Shown piece after piece: positions 17,412-25,265 of a DNA stretch of 64,000 nucleotides (position 1 is the first letter of the stretch; each line of letters starts with the position of its first letter). The DNA lies in contig NZ_PIPQ01000002.1 in NCBI RefSeq assembly GCF_003987015.1, positions 1 through 64,000 on the forward strand, written 5' to 3'. Both the position numbers and the translations under genes were made by a program. The notes under the pieces were generated by a model that made no database searches, had not been told where the DNA came from, and saw only the letters and a program-made list of their open reading frames with translations. This DNA is from Aliidiomarina taiwanensis. GTDB taxonomy: Bacteria > Pseudomonadota > Gammaproteobacteria > Enterobacterales > Alteromonadaceae.

Positions 17412-18484
17412 TGGAGGCTATTACTAGACTCAGAAGCGCGCTTTCTGTTGGTAATAAGGAATCTGTTCAAGGCGATCGCCTAGTTGACCGCCTGTGCAGC
17501 AAAACAGGGCTTCATCGGAATGAGGTTATCAATGGCCTCAGGATGTTGCGCGATACCGGCGAAGTAAGCTGCAGAGATTGGCATCGTGGTGAACCCATAG
17601 GGCGCGTAGTACTTTCAATTGAACATGTGCGATCACCATGTGAAAAGACATGGATTGGCGTCATGCGTGACATGGGAGTCGATCTTGCAACTCAAGAATC
17701 GTTGATTGCGCTGAGTGATAATCTTGAAGGGTGGACTGTAGACGACATGAAGCGTCTTTTAAAAGGTCTTATATCCCTGCGAGAGGATCTCCCGTTACTA
17801 AAAGGGCAATCTCGGTATTTGGTAAGCGCTAAATATCTTCTTGGTAGCTCCAAGCTCCTCGATGCACTTCCATTTCCCATACTTCGTAAGTTTGGAATTA
17901 ATCTTGACCTGTTGATTGGCCCGCCTTCCTATATCATCACCGCTGGTTCCAGTTCGCCAGTCTGCGTTGTGTTGGTGGAAAATCCCCAGGCTATGGAAAC
18001 GGCACTGCAGACCTGTATCGGAAGTAAAATCGCTTGGGTCGCAACATTTGGCTATGGGCTCTCTCGTTCCGGCAATGAGTACGGCAGACAACTCGCTAGT
18101 CTTGTAGAGGACAATCATCGGTTAACAGCTCTTGTGCGCCAAGGAACCCCACCTCCGATTGAATATTTACTTGAGCATCCTGAAATCTATTTTTGGGGCG
18201 ATTTTGATCGTGAGGGCTTTCAGATCTACTGGCGACTAAAATCTAAGATACCTCAGCTCCGGCTTAGCGGGCTTTATTACCCAATGCTTAACATGATAGA
18301 TGGTACAGAAAACCACCATGCCTACAACCATTTGGTTGGCAAGCCAAACCAAAGTATTTGGAAGTGCCCGGACATCGACGTACAGGATATGCTGGACTTA
18401 TGCGAGAGTCGAGCAGTTGATCAAGAGTCTGTTAGCCTTGCGGATATAAAGAAATATGCGACGTTACCTTACATTCGTTCTTAG
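17411..18484 (+). CDS. jetD: Wadjet-like JetD, toprim (topoisomerase VI-like) nuclease subunit
   Basis: The 357-residue protein ends in a toprim fold related to topoisomerase VI subunit A. VVLVEN supplies glutamate 190, and FWGDFDREGFQIYWRL supplies the D264-x-D266 pair, the metal-binding triad of JetD. The N-terminal half (residues 1-170) is helical/winged-helix-like and probably contacts the SMC arm and DNA. In Wadjet, JetD cleaves the plasmid after JetABC has extruded it. The start codon overlaps the jetC stop, so the four genes are one translationally coupled unit. It converges on mcrC across 57 bp. Confidence 0.85.
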   Translation: MEAITRLRSALSVGNKESVQGDRLVDRLCSKTGLHRNEVINGLRMLRDTGEVSCRDWHRGEPIGRVVLSIEHVRSPCEKTWIGVMRDMGVDLATQESLIALSDNLEGWTVDDMKRLLKGLISLREDLPLLKGQSRYLVSAKYLLGSSKLLDALPFPILRKFGINLDLLIGPPSYIITAGSSSPVCVVLVENPQAMETALQTCIGSKIAWVATFGYGLSRSGNEYGRQLASLVEDNHRLTALVRQGTPPPIEYLLEHPEIYFWGDFDREGFQIYWRLKSKIPQLRLSGLYYPMLNMIDGTENHHAYNHLVGKPNQSIWKCPDIDVQDMLDLCESRAVDQESVSLADIKKYATLPYIRS

Positions 18485-18541
18485 GCAGGAATTGTTTTTC
18501 TGGTTACTTCGCCTTGTGGATTTTCTATTGAGTGACCGTCA

Positions 18542-19867
18542 TTAACGAAGCGGGTAAGTTTCGAGTAAGGTTTGTGAGGGAATTGGGAAGTCGATCAGCC
18601 AATTACCTATGAAATCGATTAAATCTTCGTTGCCCTTTGGTTTCAATAGTTTCATTAAGTTTATAGGAAGTGCCGTTAGCTCGATACTTTCGCCTCCTAG
18701 CGCTGATGGAACATGCCAAGTTGTCGGTTCTTGGTCTATATCGACTGGATATGTCAGTGATACTCGCGGGCATCCAAGCACATGACCTGCGGTTAAAACC
18801 TGGTAGGTGTCTGAAGCTTTTGGTCGTAAGCTGAAATTTTTGTACTTGGCGTCGATGACTGCGACTGCTACACCATTGGCATTGTGAAAAACCACGTCGG
18901 GAGTTGTTTTAAGCCTAGTACCTTTTCCTTTGATAACTTGAGCGAAAGTTACAGAGCTTTTGGTAATTCGGTGATTTCGCTTACTCGCTGCGCGTTCACA
19001 AAGCCAATACACGTAGTTTTCATATATATAGTTGGAATTCCACAAAAAGCCTGCTAACCGATGCTCTCCGGCAGCATGCTGAACACCGGCTCCATCTAAG
19101 AGCATTAATCCTACGATTCTCGCCGTCTCTAGCCCAGTGTGCTGAAGGCCAAGGTGAATGCTTTGGGCCTCAAGTATTTGAGGAGGGCGTTTGTTGACAT
19201 GAGCTAGACCTGCTACGATTTCACGAAGTGCTCTTGCTCGGCCTGGTGCTTTCACTGTCGCAGCGAGACACTCCGCAGACCAACGAAGAAGACGTGCTAG
19301 CGGAGTGTCATCAGTTAGAAAATCAGATACGTAGGGAAGTATCCATGGGCGTGCAATCCACTCATTTAGACGTGAAGTATCTAGTTGTCCCAGAAGGATA
19401 TTGCCTTCGCCCTGTTCAGTTAAGTAGCTTCTTGGCAAGCCACGAGAGGCTCCTTTAGCGTAGGATGAGAGGAACATATCGGCGAGCAGGTCAGGGATAA
19501 AGAGTGAGGATACAGTACTGGCAGTAGTCTGTGTGTCATCGATTAGACCGCCTTCTACTATAGTCAGGATTCGCCACAAGACTGTCTGCCAGTTATCTTC
19601 TGCAGCATCCAGGAATTTTGGGGCTATTTCGATGTCCGTATCGCCTATACGCACAACCCCTGTAACACCCTCTGCCCGAAGTGTAACGTACCCGTTACCT
19701 ATGTTCTTTACTCTAATAGGACTGTTTGGGAGACCTAGCTTAATACGCCATCGCCTGTTGGCTTCGTCCAATACCCGAAGATCTATATCCGCAGAGCTAT
19801 GGACTACAGTCTCTCCATATTCCTGTAATTTTATGCGCCTTCCAGTTAGGTTTAGCCCGCTAGCCAC
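18542..19867 (-). CDS. McrC-like restriction nuclease subunit
   Basis: The 441-residue protein has the McrC pattern: YIYENYVYWLC near 280-290, then a PD-(D/E)XK nuclease site with PD at 323-324 and D339-x-K341 (VIDAKYK). McrC homologues associate with McrB-type AAA+ rings, stimulate their NTPase and cut DNA. The frame opens with GTG at 19867 and overlaps the end of the McrB-like gene by 16 bp, so the pair is coupled. It is the last gene of the methyltransferase-containing operon. That context suggests it cuts DNA lacking the operon's methylation, as in LlaJI/BsuMI-type systems, rather than 5-methylcytosine DNA as in E. coli. Confidence 0.88.
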   Translation of the reverse strand: MASGLNLTGRRIKLQEYGETVVHSSADIDLRVLDEANRRWRIKLGLPNSPIRVKNIGNGYVTLRAEGVTGVVRIGDTDIEIAPKFLDAAEDNWQTVLWRILTIVEGGLIDDTQTTASTVSSLFIPDLLADMFLSSYAKGASRGLPRSYLTEQGEGNILLGQLDTSRLNEWIARPWILPYVSDFLTDDTPLARLLRWSAECLAATVKAPGRARALREIVAGLAHVNKRPPQILEAQSIHLGLQHTGLETARIVGLMLLDGAGVQHAAGEHRLAGFLWNSNYIYENYVYWLCERAASKRNHRITKSSVTFAQVIKGKGTRLKTTPDVVFHNANGVAVAVIDAKYKNFSLRPKASDTYQVLTAGHVLGCPRVSLTYPVDIDQEPTTWHVPSALGGESIELTALPINLMKLLKPKGNEDLIDFIGNWLIDFPIPSQTLLETYPLR

Positions 19868-21030
19868 CTGAATGACCTCTTTATCACATCAACATTAAGC
19901 TCACTAGTGCGAACGGGTTCAAGAGTCCTACTTATAAGAGCGCTACTAACTGAGCGTCTAAATTTCCATGCATATTCGCCTTCCAATGGGGGCGTCTCAA
20001 TGCGAAGTAGATCGATTAATTGCTCGGGCCTGCCCGCGTACCTGTCTTCTAATTGAGGGAATATAATGTCGTCCCAAGCTGTAGCAATGCCTCGCCATAT
20101 ATTGTCTTCCAAAGATTCTTGCTCCATACCGCGGTCAGTTTCAGATGCTTGAATGGAGGTGAGGAGACCGTGTCCGAGTTCGAATTCCGGGCCAAGATCA
20201 GAAGAAATTGAAATATTTAGTCTGTCAAGTATCAGGTATGCGGCTAAGAGCGGGCTGAGAGTGTCTCGGATATCGTCAATAGAACTTGGAATCGTATCTC
20301 TATCTATGCTCCAAAGTTGGGCTAACACCTCAAGAGAAGGTCGCATTTCTATTCGATCAAATCGACGAGCAAGAGCGCTATCAATCGGAACAGCTGCTCT
20401 ATCAACGCTATTCATTGTCGAGACTATGTAGATATCTTTAGGGAATGTGAAATTCTCAGGTATTTGCGCCTCTTTACCGCCAAGCCTAAAGATAGGCTCA
20501 CTCAAGCCGTCTTTATATATCAATTGTCGAAGCGGCAAGGGGATTGCTACTCGGCCTTCTTTTCGATAATCGAAATCTAAAAACGTCATAAATTCACCGA
20601 ATATTCTCGCTGCATTACCTCGATTAATTTCGTCGATGAATATTACGACTGATTTGTACTCTGAGTCGGGATCGGCTAATTCAAGAGCTGCATCTAAAAA
20701 TAACCCCGCCCAAGGCCTTAGACGAGTGCCAGTAGATGTAATATCTGGTCTTAAGCCAATAATGAAATCTTCGTAACTGAAAGATTGGTGGAAAGTTGTC
20801 CAAACTACTTTCACTGGCTGAGGAATCGTAAGAGGCTTACTTGGTCTGCTAAACGGCTTCTCAGACTCATTCGGGTCGAGAAGAATTCCGCTAGTACCTT
20901 GCTGGGCTTGCTTAAGTAATTGGAATAACTCACTGATAAGCCTTGTCTTGCCGGTTGCCGGAGGTCCGTATAAAAGAACATTTCGACCGGCAGCCCAAGA
21001 TGCCAAAATATCGTCTAGTTTCTTAGTCAT
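19852..21030 (-). CDS. McrB-like AAA+ NTPase without N-terminal DNA-binding domain
   Basis: The 392-residue protein carries Walker A GPPATGKT (22-29), HQSFSYEDFIIGLRP (McrB-typical, about 81-95), Walker B VVIFIDE (128-134) and the McrB hallmark MNSVDR (206-211), followed by ARRF. It translocates DNA and recruits the McrC nuclease. Walker A begins only 22 residues in, so the roughly 160-residue target-binding domain of E. coli McrB is absent. DNA recognition must come from another protein; the coupled gene just upstream is the obvious candidate. Its ATG overlaps that gene's stop (ATGA). Confidence 0.9.
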   Translation of the reverse strand: MTKKLDDILASWAAGRNVLLYGPPATGKTRLISELFQLLKQAQQGTSGILLDPNESEKPFSRPSKPLTIPQPVKVVWTTFHQSFSYEDFIIGLRPDITSTGTRLRPWAGLFLDAALELADPDSEYKSVVIFIDEINRGNAARIFGEFMTFLDFDYRKEGRVAIPLPLRQLIYKDGLSEPIFRLGGKEAQIPENFTFPKDIYIVSTMNSVDRAAVPIDSALARRFDRIEMRPSLEVLAQLWSIDRDTIPSSIDDIRDTLSPLLAAYLILDRLNISISSDLGPEFELGHGLLTSIQASETDRGMEQESLEDNIWRGIATAWDDIIFPQLEDRYAGRPEQLIDLLRIETPPLEGEYAWKFRRSVSSALISRTLEPVRTSELNVDVIKRSFRWLAG

Positions 21031-21590
21031 ATGTCATCCCAGTCCGCATAAATAACGCCCCCTACGCCGTTTTTGTAAAGCTCCCAAAGCGGGTCATCTT
21101 GAGTCATAGTAGGAGGCCGCACTCCCTTCTTAAAACCTGCATAATATTCGCCTTCGGTAGTTTTCGCGATATAGATGCGTATCCCCCCTGTAGGGAAATA
21201 TTGACGCGCCTCTTCTGTTGAAGCTACCCCATCGGGTGCTGCGGGAAATCCCCGCTTTTCTGTCCATGCGGGATGACGTTGAGAATTTGGCTGTTGGCGG
21301 TTTTGTCTGGCAATTCGCATACGGCCCCCGGTTTTACTTTGGAACTCAATCGGGCCTGATATGTTGGGCTGGCCTATAACACGAGCTTCAATTGTAATCG
21401 GTGAAATGAAGTTTGTTTCGGTGACAGGTTTTTCCAAAAACTCCAATGTCACGCGCACCATTGAGCTCGGAATTTCGATATAGAGAGATCCGCCACCACC
21501 AGCAATTTGATGGTGCCGTTCAATATTGTAAAACTCACCGGGCTGGACATTTCGCCACCAGATGCAATCGATCTTAAGCCTATCAGTCAT
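21027..21590 (-). CDS. Unknown protein in McrBC-like operon, candidate target-recognition subunit
   Basis: I do not recognise this 187-residue protein. It is rich in beta-strand-like segments in the first 100 residues (LKIDCIWW, SLYIEIPSSMVRVTLEFLE). A glycine/arginine-rich basic stretch follows (SKTGGRMRIARQNRQQ), then a second beta-like part with aromatic residues (GIRIYIAKTTEGEYYAGF). It lies 2 bp after the D12 methyltransferase gene, and its stop overlaps the McrB start. Since the McrB lacks a DNA-reading domain, this protein may supply it. That role is inference. Confidence 0.55.
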   Translation of the reverse strand: MTDRLKIDCIWWRNVQPGEFYNIERHHQIAGGGGSLYIEIPSSMVRVTLEFLEKPVTETNFISPITIEARVIGQPNISGPIEFQSKTGGRMRIARQNRQQPNSQRHPAWTEKRGFPAAPDGVASTEEARQYFPTGGIRIYIAKTTEGEYYAGFKKGVRPPTMTQDDPLWELYKNGVGGVIYADWDDI

Positions 21591-21592
21591 AA

Positions 21593-22615
21593 CTAAAAGG
21601 TTTCAATGTGGTAAATACGCTCTAATACGGCCCCCGCTTTTGTTTGACTGTTACTTCGAAATCGAACGTAGGGCTGTTGATGAACCTTTACCTTTCCATA
21701 TTCATTGAAAATAGACAAGAGTTGATCTTCGTTAAGTTGGCCGTCTTGACTGTAAGAAACAAATATGTGCGGAGTGTTTAGGTTTTCGAGGGTTGTTCGG
21801 AAAGCCATAGCAGCGTTACGTTTATAGCAAAAATTAGAGGCTTGATCTTTCCATGGACGAAGTCCTCCGTCTCCAACGGCAACTGGTTCGTCCTCCTGAG
21901 CGAGAGTTTCTAATATGTGATAATTTCCAGCATATTGTCGTTTAGTATATGGTGGGTCAAGGTAAACGGCATCCACGCTAAGCTTTGATGCGTGCTCTTC
22001 GATCGCTCCTTGGAACACCCTATGATTCCCCGGTGTTTGCTCAAACTGAACTGGATTAAAGGAAAGAGGTTGAAGAGCATTCCGAGCGAGCTTACGCAGG
22101 AAATACCCATAGGTGCCGCTGATGTTAGCTACCTTATTTGTAGATAGAATTAGATGATGAAGCAACAAGCTGTGTTCAAGTTCGTTGATTACACCAGAAG
22201 AGGCTAGATGCTGGATACCTGCTCTCACTCCATCAATACGTGCGGCATTAGCATCTGAGAAGTAAAGCCGAGGCATTCGGCCGTTTGCGGGACGTCCAGC
22301 GCTCCCAAATTCTTGATAGAAATAGCCCTCAATGGGTTCAACTGCGTTCATCCATTTTAGCGCCATGTCGTATCCGCCGAAAGCTTCGAATCTAGGCGCT
22401 TGCTTCATTAAAAGGCGAGCCCGAGCATGGATAACAGGAAAACGTAATGCATCTGCGGCAGTGACTGAATACCCTGCTCGAGCCAATGCAATAGAAACGG
22501 ACGCAGTACCGCACATTGGATCTGCTATGGTTGAGCCAGCGGGGAGAACTTGTGCTATCTCGCCGACAATCCAATCGACTAGGCGAGTCTTGTTACCGAG
22601 ATAACGGAATGACAT
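21593..22615 (-). CDS. D12-class DNA adenine-N6 methyltransferase
   Basis: The 340-residue protein opens with MSFRYLGNKTRLVDWI, the usual start of D12-class (Dam-like) adenine methyltransferases. Motif I for S-adenosylmethionine is seen in IADPMCGTASVSIALARAGY. The catalytic DPPY is in AVYLDPPYTKRQYAGNYH. The ribosome site AAGGAG is well placed before the ATG at 22615. It is one of two adenine methyltransferases in the operon. Two enzymes are often needed when the recognition site is not a palindrome, one for each strand. They probably protect host DNA from the McrBC-like nuclease. Confidence 0.88.
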   Translation of the reverse strand: MSFRYLGNKTRLVDWIVGEIAQVLPAGSTIADPMCGTASVSIALARAGYSVTAADALRFPVIHARARLLMKQAPRFEAFGGYDMALKWMNAVEPIEGYFYQEFGSAGRPANGRMPRLYFSDANAARIDGVRAGIQHLASSGVINELEHSLLLHHLILSTNKVANISGTYGYFLRKLARNALQPLSFNPVQFEQTPGNHRVFQGAIEEHASKLSVDAVYLDPPYTKRQYAGNYHILETLAQEDEPVAVGDGGLRPWKDQASNFCYKRNAAMAFRTTLENLNTPHIFVSYSQDGQLNEDQLLSIFNEYGKVKVHQQPYVRFRSNSQTKAGAVLERIYHIETF

Positions 22616-22634
22616 ATATATCTCCTTAGAATAA

Positions 22635-23693
22635 CTAATCTGTCGATCCTTGCTTCCGTTTTTGGATCACTATTCGTTCATACATTCTGCGATAAGTACC
22701 ATCGCCATTTGGCAGGTAAAAGCGCGGACCGCCTGCCTGATAGGTATCTTTTTTTGCAATCTTTGACATCGGACGACTCAAAGTCTTACTGGATCCAAGA
22801 ATCCTAAACTGATCTGGATTGAACTTGTCGAGGAATGTAATTGGAACCCCCATTGGTCCCTCATAATCTCGCGGAATATTCTGGGTCTTACCGACTTCAA
22901 TCGCATCAAAATTGGCATACTTAGGATTTTCTCTGGGACAGTAGGATTTATGAAGTTTCAATTCCTCATGTCGACTTGGATAATCTAGGTTCGTGAACCA
23001 ACGAACACCTTTCACTCTAATAAATTTATTGCCATCGTCATCAATCCTAAAGCCAGATGCCGTGATTGGATAGTCATTAGGTACGCGGAACTCCCTATCA
23101 CCACTTCGTATGCTAGGGCCATACCATATTTGATTGTTTTGTATGAGACTGAATATGCTGTTGTAGGTCACTGCATTCATGTTCCCGATGATCACAAATT
23201 TTTTATCATGTTCGATTAATTGAGAAACATATTCATTGAAAAGCGAGAAGGGGGGATTAGTTACAACTATATCTGCTTGTTTGAGTAACGCGATACTCTC
23301 GGCGCTCCTAAAGTCCCCATCTCCGGTCAGTTTTTTAATACCAATATCTTCAGGACTTGGAATATCACCTCTACCTTTACGTCCTGTATATTCCAGATAG
23401 ACGGCTTGCTCAGAATTTTGTTGTCCAAACAGCTCTCCATTTTGGCTTCGGTAGCAGCTTGTGATTAACTTCCTTAATCCAAGTTCTTCAAAATTTTCTG
23501 AAAAGTATCGGAAAAAATTACTGGCTCGCGGATCATCGCAGTTACAGTAAACAACTTTACCTTCGAAATGTCGTGAGTAATGCAGAAGTTCAAGTTCGAT
23601 ATCACTCAGCGACGTATAGAATTCATCCATTTTTGCTTTCTTAGCTTGCTGAAAATCACGGTTGCGGGAAGTAGCAACTTTTCTTTGCGTCAT
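22635..23693 (-). CDS. EcoRI-type adenine-specific DNA methyltransferase
   Basis: The 352-residue protein has the catalytic motif NPPF in DIVVTNPPFSLFNEYVSQL and a nucleotide-binding strand KVVYCNCDDPRASNFFRYF, as in adenine-specific methyltransferases of the M.EcoRI family. The frame is open from 23729, but AGGAG lies six bases before the ATG at 23693 (MTQRKVA), so I prefer that start. It is the second gene of the operon, after the WYL regulator and before the D12 methyltransferase. It is expected to modify the self-recognition site together with that enzyme. Confidence 0.85.
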   Translation of the reverse strand: MTQRKVATSRNRDFQQAKKAKMDEFYTSLSDIELELLHYSRHFEGKVVYCNCDDPRASNFFRYFSENFEELGLRKLITSCYRSQNGELFGQQNSEQAVYLEYTGRKGRGDIPSPEDIGIKKLTGDGDFRSAESIALLKQADIVVTNPPFSLFNEYVSQLIEHDKKFVIIGNMNAVTYNSIFSLIQNNQIWYGPSIRSGDREFRVPNDYPITASGFRIDDDGNKFIRVKGVRWFTNLDYPSRHEELKLHKSYCPRENPKYANFDAIEVGKTQNIPRDYEGPMGVPITFLDKFNPDQFRILGSSKTLSRPMSKIAKKDTYQAGGPRFYLPNGDGTYRRMYERIVIQKRKQGSTD

Positions 23694-23752
23694 CTTATAC
23701 TCCTGACTTTGAGTCGTAATATGGCTCAATCTCTCTACCTATGTCTGAACAT

Positions 23753-24640
23753 CTATGATTGACTATCACTGAAATCTTTGTACGCACCAGGAGCTAGAAC
23801 CTTCCCTTTAAAATTAAGTTGCTGAGTATTTTTTAAATGCAACATAATATGGTCTCCTTCTAAACTAGCATCGTCACTCACATCTACATTCCAAGAATCT
23901 AGCAAATACCCCGCGAGTGCTTGCCTGACTTTTCGAACGAGTACGCCACCAATCATTCGGTACTCAAATTCAATTACATTCTTAATTCCTGCGAGCCTAG
24001 GATGAGGTTGAATCTCAAGAGCAACAAATGTGTTCCAGTCATCGTCAGCCGCGATCATTTGGGAGTCAGGTACCGGCTCACTCTTCAAAGGTACTCCTGA
24101 TTTTATGCGATTGACTACAAAATCTATGAAGCTTTGACGCTTTCTATCGTATGCCCTTACGTGCCAACGTAGACCACTGTCTGCTATCGAGTGCGGAACA
24201 ATCTCTCGGTATGAGCCTTGCGGATTTGTTTTCGACAAATAGCAAATTCTTAGTGCATGTTTTCGTTTAATTGCTCGAGTAACCACAGATAAAACATCAA
24301 GGTCTGTATTTATTAAGCTATTCCGTGCAGCAATAGTTTCACCTTCAATGTGAGCGTAGCTATCACCAAACCCATCTATCAGCGTACCAAGACACTTTGC
24401 CGTTGATATTGGGATAATTGGTTTAGCAGTTTCTTGCCACTCGTAACGCTTAATATTGGGTCGATAGATGATGTTGTCGGGTGCTAGCTCATTGTACAGG
24501 CGGAAAGTCCTTGTCGCACTGGCATCACTGATTTCGAAACGAGATGTTAAATCTAAGCGTGAGACGAGGCCAAAAAATCGCCCTTTAAACTCGATATGAG
24601 CGAGTAGTTCTTTTTGATAGCCAGAAAGTTTATCGAACAT
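23753..24640 (-). CDS. WYL-domain transcriptional regulator (BrxR/CapW-like) of the restriction operon
   Basis: The 295-residue protein has an N-terminal winged helix (about residues 10-65) and the WYL signature HSIADSGLRWHVRAY at 150-164, then FIDFVVNRI. It is clearly a paralogue of the WYL protein before jetA: same length class, same HSI-x3-G-x-R-(W/Y)HVRA core. Here it is the first gene of the operon it probably controls, about 60 bp ahead of the EcoRI-type methyltransferase. The upstream region holds inverted and direct repeats with a TTGACTAG core. Such regulators usually keep defence genes low until damage or infection; that is family knowledge. Confidence 0.85.
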   Translation of the reverse strand: MFDKLSGYQKELLAHIEFKGRFFGLVSRLDLTSRFEISDASATRTFRLYNELAPDNIIYRPNIKRYEWQETAKPIIPISTAKCLGTLIDGFGDSYAHIEGETIAARNSLINTDLDVLSVVTRAIKRKHALRICYLSKTNPQGSYREIVPHSIADSGLRWHVRAYDRKRQSFIDFVVNRIKSGVPLKSEPVPDSQMIAADDDWNTFVALEIQPHPRLAGIKNVIEFEYRMIGGVLVRKVRQALAGYLLDSWNVDVSDDASLEGDHIMLHLKNTQQLNFKGKVLAPGAYKDFSDSQS

Positions 24641-24660
24641 AGGTCACCAGATTTTACAAA

Positions 24661-24773
24661 ACCGATCAAAATTATGATCACTGATCGAAAAAACAGATCA
24701 AAGTGCTTGACTAGGTCAATTTGACTAGTATTATCGTAGATACAGAAAAAAAGCCACCTTTAAGGCAGCTTTT
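24661..24773. promoter_or_regulatory. Divergent regulatory region: GATC cluster, TTGACTAG repeats, promoter and hairpin
   Basis: From left to right there are four GATC sites in 36 bases (24664-24699), which could be Dam-type methylation targets. Next is the perfect inverted repeat TTGAC-TAG-GTCAA (24707-24719), then a second TTGACTAG (24721-24728). A good plus-strand promoter, TTGACT-16-TATTAT (24707-24734), overlaps these repeats. It is followed by a hairpin AAAAGC/GCTTTT with an inner CCTTTAAGG (24749-24773) and a T-rich tail, possibly a terminator or attenuator. Repressor binding is inferred. Confidence 0.5.
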
Positions 24774-24853
24774 CTTCTGATATGCGATGCCTAAATAGGT
24801 TAGAACACCACTACCGTGTCGAAGCTTTAGTGTGTATCAACTCCGATTAGGTG

Positions 24854-24872
24854 TCAAATGTTTTACATTTGA
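24854..24872 (+). promoter_or_regulatory. Perfect hairpin just upstream of the 56-residue protein gene
   Basis: TCAAATG-TTTTA-CATTTGA is a perfect 7-bp inverted repeat with a 5-base loop. It ends five bases before the ribosome site AGGAG of the next gene. It could be an operator or an RNA hairpin affecting translation. No poly-T follows, so it is not a terminator. Confidence 0.55.
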
Positions 24873-24889
24873 TAATAGGAGTGGCAATT

Positions 24890-25060
24890 ATGGCTACTAA
24901 TCCTCCAGTTGGTGATAACCAACGCCGCGGCGCTGTCCGCCAACGCTCTCAGACTCAAACTCCAAGTGGTTACTGGGTGAAGAGAGATTCCACAACCGGT
25001 CGTTTCATGGATGTGAAATCCGATGGAACACCGTTTAAGGGTGTCAGAAAAGAGAAATAG
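24890..25060 (+). CDS. Small basic conserved-type protein, 56 residues
   Basis: The frame is open from 24851, but AGGAG lies before the ATG at 24890 (MATNPPVGDNQRRGAVRQ), giving 56 residues. The protein is basic and proline/arginine rich, with WVKRDSTTGRFMDVKSDGTP and an FKGVRKEK ending. I recall similar small proteins in many bacterial genomes, usually unannotated, but know of no function. No membrane helix or cysteine is present. It lies between the restriction operon and the TnsE-like gene, with its own hairpin and promoter. Confidence 0.7.
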   Translation: MATNPPVGDNQRRGAVRQRSQTQTPSGYWVKRDSTTGRFMDVKSDGTPFKGVRKEK

Positions 25061-25265
25061 TTAGCGCTATGAATGCGCCTCCTGTGTAAGCGGGAGGCGC
25101 ATTAAATCAACGTACGTCAATCGCAGGGGCCTAATCGATCTAGTCGCACGAAGCCCGATAAATTTGAGATTGACTCTCGAGCTTGGTCTATTTTATCCAC
25201 CAATTTTCGGATGCTGCAGTCAAGGCTGGCTGCGCAAAGTTGGTGTTGACGTTAAGGAATTCAGA

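Noticed and set aside
9713-24640. BREX or CBASS system, suggested by the WYL regulators and methyltransferases
   Set aside because: There is no PglX, PglZ, BrxC or BrxL and no cyclase or Cap genes; the neighbours are Wadjet and McrBC-like genes.
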